The notes under the pieces are model-generated. The model made no database searches and was not told the origin of the DNA. It saw only the letters and a program-made list of their open reading frames with translations. Source: Candidatus Omnitrophota bacterium (lineage in GTDB: Bacteria; Ratteibacteria; UBA8468; B48-G9; DTJG01). From it: a stretch of 35,391 bases of DNA. Position 1 is the first letter of the stretch. Each line of letters begins with the position of its first letter. The DNA is taken from contig JAMWCC010000061.1 of assembly GCA_023818375.1 (NCBI GenBank), forward strand, positions 1 through 35,391. Reading direction: 5' to 3'. Of the stretch, positions 9,301 to 16,420 are shown piece by piece. The position numbers and the translations under genes are program-made.

Positions 9301-9410
9301 AAAGCGTCCATCAGGGTGTTTTAAAGTTTTCGAAAATGGGAGAAAGGGTTGCTTTCGAGCTTCCGCTAAGAGAAACAGATTTTGTGAAAATCTATTATAC
9401 GCAGAACTAA
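6345..9410 (+). CDS. Large secreted GH42-like glycoside hydrolase
   Basis: This 1021-aa protein begins with a signal peptide (IRLFFLSLSLLAVCFS). Next comes a beta-rich carbohydrate-binding-like region (about 25-170; YKIWVRYLQSYYHRGPFNVS). A TIM-barrel-like catalytic region follows with CMLMDEPHGLS (Glu near 441) and NSIWSEDWANGSS (Glu near 562), plausible catalytic carboxylates. Residues about 690-790 (YFSGTAITRKAAEQIRSWVS, then NGGRLVLTAGAG) resemble the class-I-amidotransferase-like trimerisation domain of GH42 beta-galactosidases. The paired cysteines in CETCKSC may bind metal or form disulfides. It overlaps the UroD-like gene by 4 bp and ends in a convergent overlap with dciA. Export with an intracellular hydrolase in the same operon suggests stepwise glycan breakdown. 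The exact substrate and GH family are uncertain. Confidence 0.65.
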   Translation: MTGLFIRLFFLSLSLLAVCFSETIYLDANTFEVSGNGWKPNQSGYIARQATWQKVLHGADGAFDSIAFKDFEIKKDGTYKIWVRYLQSYYHRGPFNVSVFSGEQKIASKDFDVRRKSEYVDLDYVWDDLETNLAAGKYKIVLSKVDKNTPYYFFTRAIDCLLITDQLKKEPDHTPYGPQIYLRVSISSGHEKPFYIHIFANYYRVPWYAHFSLTKAGLEQNVQPLVDRKNFFTDNQTTDWLNVTKLMYFDSGVNLTLSARYSYAEIAPKLNAKFEFAYQPSEAAIVKTIQRDASGSMRIIIPPDFRQNPDKFTTDLELAEKYGSIADSMKWPVIGKKPVIFPFFVSANLPTVPEQISPVVAPVDRKTFDREWKTLDYFGFSNRDKIILPTNTWNAGLRKNYACYCGVDIQQVNETAKIEADRFKKQNKKVQDIAYCMLMDEPHGLSVDHLLGCETCKSCFRNFLQELKMTPQQFGAEKWEEVKPVDSTQKDTQPELFYYTQKFRTYALRKLICLQKEALHQAYGSTFPVNVNFSDGAVYIANFGCIGVDYFDLLDTDDNNSIWSEDWANGSSTRQCTAYNSELMRSAAMKNNKVLGHYLIGYAGRSSWTMKTYTASHVARDNKILNAYWYGPVWSAHEAGPPWNNHSIQARTDMWYSLAEIVREIGAAEDILYTAKKRRSQVAIIYSSSADIWEMGNNYIYGFERMHTWLALTHNQIPVDFLSEKMIEEGWLKNYKVAYFSGTAITRKAAEQIRSWVSNGGRLVLTAGAGMKDEFNRPNTILKEVLPAIRSEPKETTKFLNSGRYLDSLSVTDTVIIRDNGSVVDVVSVKQHLKPKPNAELVASFSDFSPAIVKGKYQKGTIYCIGFLPAIAYMRLALIARNQVMKNIPDLNALREPDPSEVVSDQLLIKRAFEPWVYQKHYRDLICKAVFEAGLELPIKCSIPIVDAVVMDSDRASLVVLSNYTFQPIEKIQIEVLPLKKVQKIESVHQGVLKFSKMGERVAFELPLRETDFVKIYYTQN

Positions 9411-9697
9411 CGCACAAATTTAATCTCGCTTATTTTTTCACCAGTTTTTTTTTGCAGAGATTTGATCAAATCCAATCTCCTTTTATTCAACTCAAGCATC
9501 CAGGCAGAATTCTTGACAGCTATCCAGAGCTTTCCATCCTTGAATTTCAAAAAATAACTGTATTTGCTTGCATCTTTTGACACCTCAGCCCATATTTTGT
9601 CCCAATCGACGATGTACTGCCTTCTCTGATTGGAACAAACACAACTGGGGTCATTCATGACTTTTGCCACAAGCTGGGAAAAATCTTTTTCTATCAT
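9407..9697 (-). CDS. dciA: DUF721/DciA-family protein
   Basis: This 96-aa protein has the DUF721/DciA core: YIVDWDKIWAEVSKDASKYS, KDGKLWIAVKNSAWMLELNK, and a terminal KISEIKFVR. DciA is the ancestral bacterial loader or operator of the replicative helicase DnaB, found where DnaC/DnaI are absent. The gene starts 4 bp inside the end of dnaN (ATGA overlap). Its place in a dnaA-dnaN operon supports a replication role. The protein is short and lacks the extended disordered tail seen in some relatives. Its TAG stop overlaps the TAA stop of the convergent hydrolase gene. Confidence 0.8.
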   Translation of the reverse strand: MIEKDFSQLVAKVMNDPSCVCSNQRRQYIVDWDKIWAEVSKDASKYSYFLKFKDGKLWIAVKNSAWMLELNKRRLDLIKSLQKKTGEKISEIKFVR

Positions 9698-10788
9698 GGT
9701 TTCATTGGCATTACCACATACAGATACGACTGCTCTCCCTTACCACACAGTTTTGCTGGTTTGACTGGATCCTGGAAGAAGAATTCTATGTATTCCTGGT
9801 CGACTGTTTTTAGAAAATCTATCAGATAATCTGGATTGAAGATGATTGTGTTTTCTGGTCCAGAATATTCAATCTCTATTCTTTCTTCTCCTGAACCACT
9901 TTCAGGGCTTTCAACATTGAGAACAAGCAGATTTTTTCTAAAGTTCATCCTAACAGAACTTAAGTTCCCGGAAGACATCAGCGTAAGCCTATCAAGGCTA
10001 TCCAAAAGTTCACTTGTTTTTATTAATGAGGTGTTTTGTTTAGTTGATGAAGGTATAACCTTTTCGTAGTCAGGAAATTCTCCTTCCAATAGCTGTGAGA
10101 TAAGGGTAATCCTATCGGATTTTAAAGTTATCTGGTTTTTAGAAAAACTCATAGAGACATCAGTATCTTTAAAAATCAAGGGAAATACTTCAATCAGCCG
10201 CAAAGGAAGTATTATCTTTACCTTATTTTCTCCCTGTACTTCCTTTTTCACAAGGGCAAGTCTTCTTGTGTCTGTGGCAACCATATTTAAAAATGAGTCC
10301 TTTTTCTCAAACAGTACACCTCTGAAGTACATTCGCGGCTCTTCTGGATTTATGCAATAGCTGGTTTTCTTAATCATTTCTAAAAGAATTGAAGATGAAA
10401 TTATAAAATCTCCTGAAGATGCCTCCTTTTCTACTGGTAATTTAGGAAATTCCTCCACATTCATAAGAAGGAATCTATACTGAAATGACTTATTGTCTAT
10501 TATCGCTGTACTTTCTTTTGTTGTTATTTTTACGCGTTCCTCAGGGATTTTTTTAATAAGCGATATAAAATTTTTACCAGGCATCAAGACCGTTTCTTTA
10601 TCTTTTACACTACACTCAAGAAAAATTTTTAATGTGAGCTGTAGGTCTGTTGCTGTAAGTGTTACTCCATCTTTTTTACCTTCAATTAGAATGCCACCTG
10701 TAGTTGTAATTACTGGCTTTGAAGGAAGAACCCTTGCAATTTTTTCAAGTAATTCAAGCAGTTTATCTCTTTCTACAAGTATTTCCAT
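9694..10788 (-). CDS. dnaN: DNA polymerase III beta subunit (sliding clamp)
   Basis: This 364-aa protein has the usual length and three-domain pattern of DnaN. Typical segments are MEILVERDKLLELLEKIARV at the N-terminus, GILIEGKKDGVTLTATDLQL, VATDTRRLALVKKE (second domain), LLEGEFPDYEKVIP and the C-terminal SYLYVVMPMKP. The clamp encircles DNA and holds the replicative polymerase. ATG 10788 is preceded by AAGGAGA at good spacing. A clear promoter (TTGCAG-N17-TATAAT) lies in the dnaA-dnaN gap, so it can be expressed apart from dnaA. A DnaA-box-like TTAACCACA sits at the expected transcription start, which could allow DnaA control. Confidence 0.95.
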   Translation of the reverse strand: MEILVERDKLLELLEKIARVLPSKPVITTTGGILIEGKKDGVTLTATDLQLTLKIFLECSVKDKETVLMPGKNFISLIKKIPEERVKITTKESTAIIDNKSFQYRFLLMNVEEFPKLPVEKEASSGDFIISSSILLEMIKKTSYCINPEEPRMYFRGVLFEKKDSFLNMVATDTRRLALVKKEVQGENKVKIILPLRLIEVFPLIFKDTDVSMSFSKNQITLKSDRITLISQLLEGEFPDYEKVIPSSTKQNTSLIKTSELLDSLDRLTLMSSGNLSSVRMNFRKNLLVLNVESPESGSGEERIEIEYSGPENTIIFNPDYLIDFLKTVDQEYIEFFFQDPVKPAKLCGKGEQSYLYVVMPMKP

Positions 10789-10815
10789 TTTATTCTCCTT
10801 GAAACAGTATTGTTG

Positions 10816-10824
10816 TTAACCACA
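10816..10824 (+). promoter_or_regulatory. DnaA-box-like site near the dnaN transcription start
   Basis: TTAACCACA differs at one position from the E. coli consensus TTATCCACA. It sits at the expected start of dnaN transcription. Confidence 0.35.
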
Positions 10825-10831
10825 TATGTTA

Positions 10832-10860
10832 ATTATACCCAACCGATTTTAAATCTGCAA
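10832..10860 (-). promoter_or_regulatory. dnaN promoter
   Basis: On the minus strand TTGCAG (10860-10855), 17 nt, then TATAAT (10837-10832). The -10 is perfect and the spacing ideal. The spacer holds the palindrome GATTTTAAATC. Confidence 0.65.
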
Positions 10861-10863
10861 CTT

Positions 10864-10919
10864 AGAGTGTTGATATCTTGTTAATTTCTATGAGTTCAGA
10901 ATGTTGATAATCTTATTAA
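10864..10919. repeat. Imperfect direct repeat at the dnaA end / dnaA-dnaN gap (origin candidate)
   Basis: Two copies of about 21-22 bp with the same orientation begin 34 bp apart. One (10898-10919) lies in the last codons of dnaA and one (10864-10884) in the intergenic gap. On the minus strand the cores are TTAATAAGATTATCAACA and TTAACAAGATATCAACA. Each contains a DnaA-box-like element (TTATCAACA, ATATCAACA). Together with the AT-rich gap and the TTAACCACA site this could be part of oriC. Confidence 0.4.
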
Positions 10920-12209
10920 CAATAGCTCGTATATTTTCATCTTTTTCAATTGCATTCTTTATTTTCTTACAGGCATGGATAACTGTTGTATGATCTTTAC
11001 CACCAAATTCCTCAGCAATTGATGTAAGAGAGCTTGATGTTAATTCCCTTGCTAGATGCATGGCTATCTGCCTTGGAATCACAAGGTCCTTTACCCTTCT
11101 TTGGCTTTTCATTTCATTTAGGCTTATTTTAAAATACTCTGCAACTACTTGTTGAATTTTCTGAACAGTAACCGTCTTTCTCTGGGAACTTACAATTTCT
11201 TTAAGGTATTCCTTTGCAGTTTCTAGATCAAGCCTTTTTTCAAATAGAGAAGAAATTGCTACCAGTCGGTTAAGAGCACCCTCAAGAAGCCGAATATTAT
11301 CGCTTATGTTTTCGGCAATATAAAATATGACATCATCGTTTAACTGGATGTTTCTTATCTCGCACTTTTTCTTTAGTATTGCAACGCGTGTTTCAAAATC
11401 AGGTGGCTGAAGATCTACAACTAGTCCCCATTCAAACCTCGAGACCAATCTTCTTTCAAGAGCAGATATTTCTTTTGGTGGTCTATCACTTGAAAGAACT
11501 ATTTGTTTTCTCTGGTCATAAAGAGCATTGAATGTATGGAAAAATTCTTCCTGTGTACCTTCTTTTCCAGCAAGAAAATGTATGTCATCTATTAAAAGGA
11601 CATCAGCCTTTCTGAACCTGTTTCTAAAAAGATGGGTGGTTTTTGTCTGTATGCTTTGAATGAATTGGTTCACAAAAATTTCACATGGCAGATACGCAAT
11701 ATTTGCATGTGCTGATGATTTTGCCATGTGGCCTATAGCCTGCATTAGGTGGGTTTTTCCCAGACCTACGTCGCCATAGATGAAGAGTGGGTTATAAGCA
11801 ACACCTGGAGATTGAGCAACAGCCAAACTTGCAGCATGGGCAAGTCTGTTACATGGACCCACAACGAAGGTATCAAAGACATAATCAGGATTAAGATTCT
11901 CACCCTGGATAATGTTTTTTTCTCTGACAAAATCTTCCTGTTGACTGGTGGATGAGTCGGACAAAATCCAGGTTATCGATACTTCCTCACCCAAAACTTC
12001 AGCCAGTGCTTCCTTTAATCTGTCAACAAAAGGTGAAAGTCCTTTGTAAAAAAGTTGATTTGGAATCTCAATAAAAACATTGTTTTGTTCTATTTTGTTG
12101 ATTTTCAAAGGCTTAAACCATGTGTCCTTTCGTTTTTTAATTTTTCACTCAAAATTTCTAACATCCTTTCCCAGGTTTTCCACAACTTATCCACAGGATT
12201 TTCTGTCAT
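10888..12209 (-). CDS. dnaA: Chromosomal replication initiator DnaA, requires a -1 frameshift near the 5' end
   Basis: DnaA binds origin DNA and opens it. The AAA+ domain shows Walker A ([12 protein letters not shown]) and Walker B ([12 protein letters not shown]). The C-terminal domain has the signature [15 protein letters not shown]. The ORF track starts at TTG 12108 (406 aa), which lacks the first half of domain I. The natural start is ATG 12209, which overlaps the secA stop (ATGA) and has GGAG upstream; it encodes [20 protein letters not shown] before stopping at 12105. The two frames join through a -1 shift at A AAA AAC (12138-12132), giving [20 protein letters not shown], a classic DnaA domain I, and about 440 aa in total. 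Domain II is very short. The shift may be programmed or a sequencing error in the A6 run. Function is certain; the 5' structure is not. Confidence 0.85.
12132..12138 (-). other. Slippery heptamer A AAA AAC in dnaA
   Basis: Read in the frame of ATG 12209 the codons are TTA AAA AAC, so the heptamer is in the exact phase for tandem -1 slippage. Reading then continues CGA AAG GAC ACA TGG into the main DnaA frame. A weak stem (AAAGG/CCTTT, 14-nt loop) lies just downstream. Confidence 0.5.
12176..12195 (+). promoter_or_regulatory. Tandem DnaA boxes inside the dnaA 5' end
   Basis: TTTTCCACA (12176-12184) and the perfect consensus TTATCCACA (12187-12195) lie in the same orientation. Their starts are 11 bp apart, about one helical turn. 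They overlap codons for PVDKLWK of DnaA, so part of the match may come from coding constraint. Confidence 0.45.
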
Positions 12210-14977
12210 TTGTTAGCTCCACAGCATTTTTTATATTTTTTTCCGCTTCCACAGGGGCATGGCTCGTTTCTACCTATCTTTTTTCCAACCTTAACAGGCT
12301 GGATTCCAGTACCAACAGCTGCGCCTTGATCCAGGGTTGCAGAAACTGGACTACCAACAGGAACCTTTTCTGGAGTTTTTACTGTGTCAAACTGGTTAAA
12401 CTCCGCGTGTGAATACTGTGCCGGCACAAATACTTTTGTGGGTGCAAAAGCAACCGCCTTTTCAGAAACCCTGACCCTGAATAGGTGCGTGAGGACTTCG
12501 TGTCTGATGGACTCCAACATCTCCTGGAAAAGTAGAAAAGCCTCTTGTTTATATGCCACAACCACATCTTTTTGTCCATATGCTCTCAGTCCAATCCCTT
12601 CACGCAGTTCATCTATGGACCTGAGATGAGACTTCCATCTATGATCTATTGCCTGCAGAAAGATAAACCTAAGTACTTCATAAAATAGCTCTCCAGTATT
12701 TTCTTTTTGCTTCTCCAGGGCATCTTTTAAGGATTTAATTATTTCCTCAGATAGATCATATCTCCATTCCTGGATATCTCTGAGGGACTCAGGCATTTTC
12801 AGGTCAAGTGATACGTTGAAGATGTTTTTGATGTGGGCTGAAAGAGCAGAAACATTCCAGTTATCAGGTTTTGCCTGGATATTCAGATGCTCTGAAACTG
12901 CTTCTTCAACAGTTTCTTTAATAAAATCTTCAAGATATACATCAAGATTCCTTCCTGTCAGTACATCTTGTCTTATACCATAGATCACTTTCCTTTGTTC
13001 ATTCATTACATCATCAAATTCAAGAAGCTGTTTTCTTATTTCAAAGTTCCTGGCTTCAACCTTTCTCTGGGCGTTGTTTATCATCCTTGTTATCAAGGGG
13101 TGCTTAATCTTTTCTCCCTCAGGGAGTTGTCCCATTATTCCTTTCAATCTGTCGGATCCGAATATTCTTAGTAGGTCGTCTTCAAGGGATAGATAGAATC
13201 TTGCTGAGCCAGGATCTCCCTGCCTTCCAGCCCTTCCCTTTAGCTGGTTATCTATTCTTCTTGCTTCATGTCTTTCTGTACCTATTACATGAAGACCACA
13301 TGGAATGCTTGAAGCAGTTTTACATTCGTTAAACTTTCTACTTTTAAAACATTTTGTACAGTCGTCCTCGCAGGCTATACAGCACTTTGCTGTGCCTGTT
13401 TGTGGTTCGATACACGAGCTTTCCACAACGCCTTGCCCAAGAACAATGTCTGTACCACGTCCTGCCATATTTGTTGCTATAGTCACAGCAAACTTTTGCC
13501 CAGCTCTTGCAATTATTTCTGCTTCCTTCTCGTGAAATTTGGCGTTTAAAACCTGATGGGGGATATTTTTTCTTAAAAGCATCCTGCTAAGTCTTTCTGA
13601 TTTTTCAATGGAGGTTGTACCAACCAGAACAGGTCTTCCTTTTTTGTATAAAGCTTCGATTTCTTCAACAACTGCTTCAAACTTCTCTTTTTCTGTCTTG
13701 TAAATTTCATCATCGAATTCCCGCCTATTAAGGGGCTTGTTGGTAGGAATCACAATTACATCTGTCTTATAGATTGTTTTTAGTTCAACGGCTTCTGTTA
13801 GGGCGGTGCCTGTCATTCCCGCAAGTTTCTCATAAAGCCTGAAATAATTCTGAAAGGATATTGTAGCAAGCGTCTGGTTTTCACTTTCTATCTGGACGCC
13901 TTCTTTTGCTTCTACTGCTTGATGAAGCCCATCTGACCAACGTCTCCCAGGCATCAGTCTTCCTGTGAATTCATCAACAATAATAACCTTGCCATCCTTA
14001 ACAATGTACTGGTCGTCTTTTTTGTAGAAGTTGTGTGCTCTTAAGGACTGTATGATATGATGGACTATTTCTGTATTGGTTATGTCATAAAGGTTCTGAA
14101 TATTCAGCATCTTTTCACATTTTGCAACACCTTCTTCTGTCAGGCTTGCTGTCTGGCTCTCTTCATCAATAGTATAGTCCTGGTCCTTCTTCAGCCTTCT
14201 TACAACCCTGTCAATTTCATAATAAAGTGATACAGACTCTTCAGATGGTCCTGAAATGATAAGAGGGGTTCTTGCTTCGTCAATAAGGATACTATCCACC
14301 TCATCAACTATTGCATAGTGCAAAGGTCTTTGGACCTGATCTTCTGGTCTCCATGCCATATTATCCCGAAGGTAATCAAAACCAAATTCATTGTTAGTGC
14401 CATAGGTTATATCACAGGCATATGCCTTTCTTCTCTCTGGTGTTTGCATGTCATGCTGGATTAGCCCAACTGTAAGCCCAAGAGCTTCATAGACAGGTCC
14501 CATCCAGAACCTGTCCCTTTTAGCAAGGTAATCATTGACCGTGACAAGATGACAGCCTTTTCCCGTGAGTGCATTGAGATATAATGGAAGTGTTGCGACA
14601 AGAGTCTTTCCTTCACCTGTAGCCATCTCTGCGATATGTCCCTTATGAAGCACAACACCACCTACTATCTGACAATCAAAATGGCGCATGTTTATCACCC
14701 GTCTGGCAGTTTCCCTTACAACGGCAAATGCTTCTGGAAGGATGTCGTCAAGGGTTGCACCTGTTCTTAATTTTTCTTTGAAATATTCAGTTTTTGCCCT
14801 CAGTTGGTCCATCGTAAGGAGCTGGATCTGTGGCTCAAGTTCATTTACTTTTTTCAGGATTTCAACAAGCTCATTCATGAATGCGACCTTATTCCTGTTG
14901 AGAAGCCTGTTAATGAACATTCTGGTGCCTGGATTAAGGATAGTCAATCTTTTTAAGAAATTCTGATAGTAGTCCAT
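12206..14977 (-). CDS. secA: Preprotein translocase ATPase SecA with cysteine-rich insertion
   Basis: This 923-aa SecA is the motor that drives preproteins through SecYEG. Motifs are Walker A ([20 protein letters not shown]), the DEVD box ([20 protein letters not shown]), [32 protein letters not shown], and the C-terminal zinc/SecB-binding tail ([18 protein letters not shown]). An unusual segment of about 45 residues (near 515-560) between the GRGTDIVLG motif and GLHVIGTER has eight cysteines ([20 protein letters not shown] is part of it), suggesting metal binding or disulfides. ATG 14977 has AGGAG upstream and lies 15 nt after tRNA-Phe. The stop overlaps the dnaA ATG by 4 bp, so secretion and replication-initiation genes are translationally linked. 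Confidence 0.95.
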   Translation of the reverse strand: MDYYQNFLKRLTILNPGTRMFINRLLNRNKVAFMNELVEILKKVNELEPQIQLLTMDQLRAKTEYFKEKLRTGATLDDILPEAFAVVRETARRVINMRHFDCQIVGGVVLHKGHIAEMATGEGKTLVATLPLYLNALTGKGCHLVTVNDYLAKRDRFWMGPVYEALGLTVGLIQHDMQTPERRKAYACDITYGTNNEFGFDYLRDNMAWRPEDQVQRPLHYAIVDEVDSILIDEARTPLIISGPSEESVSLYYEIDRVVRRLKKDQDYTIDEESQTASLTEEGVAKCEKMLNIQNLYDITNTEIVHHIIQSLRAHNFYKKDDQYIVKDGKVIIVDEFTGRLMPGRRWSDGLHQAVEAKEGVQIESENQTLATISFQNYFRLYEKLAGMTGTALTEAVELKTIYKTDVIVIPTNKPLNRREFDDEIYKTEKEKFEAVVEEIEALYKKGRPVLVGTTSIEKSERLSRMLLRKNIPHQVLNAKFHEKEAEIIARAGQKFAVTIATNMAGRGTDIVLGQGVVESSCIEPQTGTAKCCIACEDDCTKCFKSRKFNECKTASSIPCGLHVIGTERHEARRIDNQLKGRAGRQGDPGSARFYLSLEDDLLRIFGSDRLKGIMGQLPEGEKIKHPLITRMINNAQRKVEARNFEIRKQLLEFDDVMNEQRKVIYGIRQDVLTGRNLDVYLEDFIKETVEEAVSEHLNIQAKPDNWNVSALSAHIKNIFNVSLDLKMPESLRDIQEWRYDLSEEIIKSLKDALEKQKENTGELFYEVLRFIFLQAIDHRWKSHLRSIDELREGIGLRAYGQKDVVVAYKQEAFLLFQEMLESIRHEVLTHLFRVRVSEKAVAFAPTKVFVPAQYSHAEFNQFDTVKTPEKVPVGSPVSATLDQGAAVGTGIQPVKVGKKIGRNEPCPCGSGKKYKKCCGANK

Positions 14978-14992
14978 GGAAAACTCCTCACG

Positions 14993-15064
14993 TGCCGGGG
15001 GGCAGAATCGAACTGCCCACGCCAGCCTTTTCAGGGCTGCGCTCTACCACTGAGCTACCCCGGC
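14993..15064 (-). tRNA. tRNA-Phe (GAA)
   Basis: The minus strand folds into a 72-nt cloverleaf. The acceptor is GCCGGGG/CCCCGGC with discriminator A, the D arm GCTC/GAGC, the anticodon arm CAGCC-CTGAAAA-GGCTG with anticodon GAA, and the T arm GGCAG-TTCGATT-CTGCC. CCA is not encoded. It sits 15 nt upstream of secA in the same direction with no terminator between. Confidence 0.95.
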
Positions 15065-15156
15065 ATAAGGATAAGAAAAATAGAAAACTCTAACGTAAAA
15101 AGTTTCTCACGATTCTTTCAAAAAGTCAAGAGTTTCTGGCATTGGATAATGCTGCG

Positions 15157-15165
15157 TGTTATAAT
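15157..15165 (+). promoter_or_regulatory. Extended -10 promoter for the enolase-superfamily operon
   Basis: TGTTATAAT is a perfect extended -10 about 40 nt before the ATG at 15205. No convincing -35 is seen, as is usual for extended -10 promoters. Confidence 0.5.
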
Positions 15166-15204
15166 TAATCTGTCCAACGACAACAACACTAAAAAGAGTG
15201 CGAA

Positions 15205-16419
15205 ATGAAGATTACAGATGTGAAAACGGTCCTCCTTACAGGACCGTGCACAAACGACCCCTTTTTGAGTGAAGCTCGCAAAAGAAGAAGTGCAGCTTTC
15301 ATTGAAATATATACAGACTCTGGAATTGTGGGGATTGGAGAAACCTATGCAGGGTACTTTGTTCCGGAATTAGTACCAGAAATTGTCAAATTCTTTGCAC
15401 CGATTCTTATTGGGCAAGATCCTACCAACATACAATTGCTGTGGCAAAGAATGTATCAATGTGGCAATTACTGGTGCCGTGTAGGCCTTGGCAGTGCTGT
15501 TCTTTCAGGGATAGAAGCAGCCCTTTGGGATATAAAAGGGAAGAAAGAAAAGTTGCCTGTTTACCAGCTTCTCGGCGGAGCCAAACATAAGCGACTGCTA
15601 TGTTATGCAACAGGAGGACCAAGTAATTATCCATTGGAAAATCTGGAGAAAAAAATAGAATACTATCTTTCGCTTGGTTTCGTTGCTGTAAAAATTGCAG
15701 CAGGAAGCTTTACAAAAGAAAAGGGATTAGTGATCTCATCGGATCCGAACCAGGCTGCTGATTTTGAAGCAGGCAAGCTTGAATTTCTTAGAAGGAGATT
15801 CGGAAAAAACCTGTTGGTCATGATCGATGGTCACATGGGAAACAATGACAGCTGCGTATGGAATCTACAGACAGCTTATGCTGTTCTGGAAGCCATAAAG
15901 GAATACGATATTTTCTTTTTTGAGGAACCCCTGCACTACACAGACATTTATGGCTATGCAAACCTTTGTAAAATGACTCAGGTTCCTGTTGCCGGGGGAG
16001 AGTGTCTTTCTTCTTTCAGCGAATGGCAGATATTTGTAAACAGTGACTGTTTTGATATTGGACAACCGGATGCAGCTTTTGTTGGTGGATTGGCAGAATT
16101 CATGAAGGTATCGGATCTTTTAAAGGGACGCAACAGGAAGCTGGCAACCCATTCATGGGGAGCAGGAGGTGCTTTCATGCAAAATATTCATTGTGGCTTT
16201 GCCTGCGAAAATACAATCATACTTGAAGTTGCACCAGCATTTGGACCCCTTCATTCAGAAATAATAGATGATGACTTCTATATGAAAGATGGATATGTTT
16301 ATCCACCATCCAAGCCAGGTCTTGGAATAAAACTCACAGATGAGATCAAGAATAAATATAAATTTATTCCTGGAAGCGGTGAATTTAACAGTGTTGCTGG
16401 GAAAGTTCTGAGGGACTAA
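15205..16419 (+). CDS. Enolase-superfamily (mandelate racemase/muconate lactonizing-like) enzyme
   Basis: This 404-aa protein has the enolase-superfamily layout: an N-terminal capping domain (MKITDVKTVLLTGPCTN) followed by a TIM barrel. Metal ligands and acid/base residues are recognisable in order: AVKIAAG (Lys strand), LLVMIDGHMGN (Asp), FFFEEPLHYTD (Glu), VAGGECLSS (Glu) and LATHSWGAGGAF (His, mandelate-racemase subgroup). Members abstract the alpha-proton of carboxylates, mostly as sugar-acid dehydratases or racemases. It is the first gene of a run with a D-2-hydroxyacid dehydrogenase starting 2 nt later, consistent with sugar-acid or hydroxyacid catabolism. An extended -10 promoter lies upstream; the Shine-Dalgarno is weak. 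The substrate is not predictable. Confidence 0.85.
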   Translation: MKITDVKTVLLTGPCTNDPFLSEARKRRSAAFIEIYTDSGIVGIGETYAGYFVPELVPEIVKFFAPILIGQDPTNIQLLWQRMYQCGNYWCRVGLGSAVLSGIEAALWDIKGKKEKLPVYQLLGGAKHKRLLCYATGGPSNYPLENLEKKIEYYLSLGFVAVKIAAGSFTKEKGLVISSDPNQAADFEAGKLEFLRRRFGKNLLVMIDGHMGNNDSCVWNLQTAYAVLEAIKEYDIFFFEEPLHYTDIYGYANLCKMTQVPVAGGECLSSFSEWQIFVNSDCFDIGQPDAAFVGGLAEFMKVSDLLKGRNRKLATHSWGAGGAFMQNIHCGFACENTIILEVAPAFGPLHSEIIDDDFYMKDGYVYPPSKPGLGIKLTDEIKNKYKFIPGSGEFNSVAGKVLRD

Positions 16420-16420
16420 A

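Noticed and set aside
12105-12108. TTG at 12108 as the true dnaA start
   Set aside because: It would remove half of domain I and has no Shine-Dalgarno. ATG 12209 has both a Shine-Dalgarno and secA coupling.
12384-14966. Several plus-strand ORFs opposite secA
   Set aside because: They are antisense shadows of SecA codons with no family resemblance.
15065-15204. A promoter for tRNA-Phe on the minus strand
   Set aside because: TTGACT and TTGAAA occur, but no -10 with proper spacing could be chosen with confidence.
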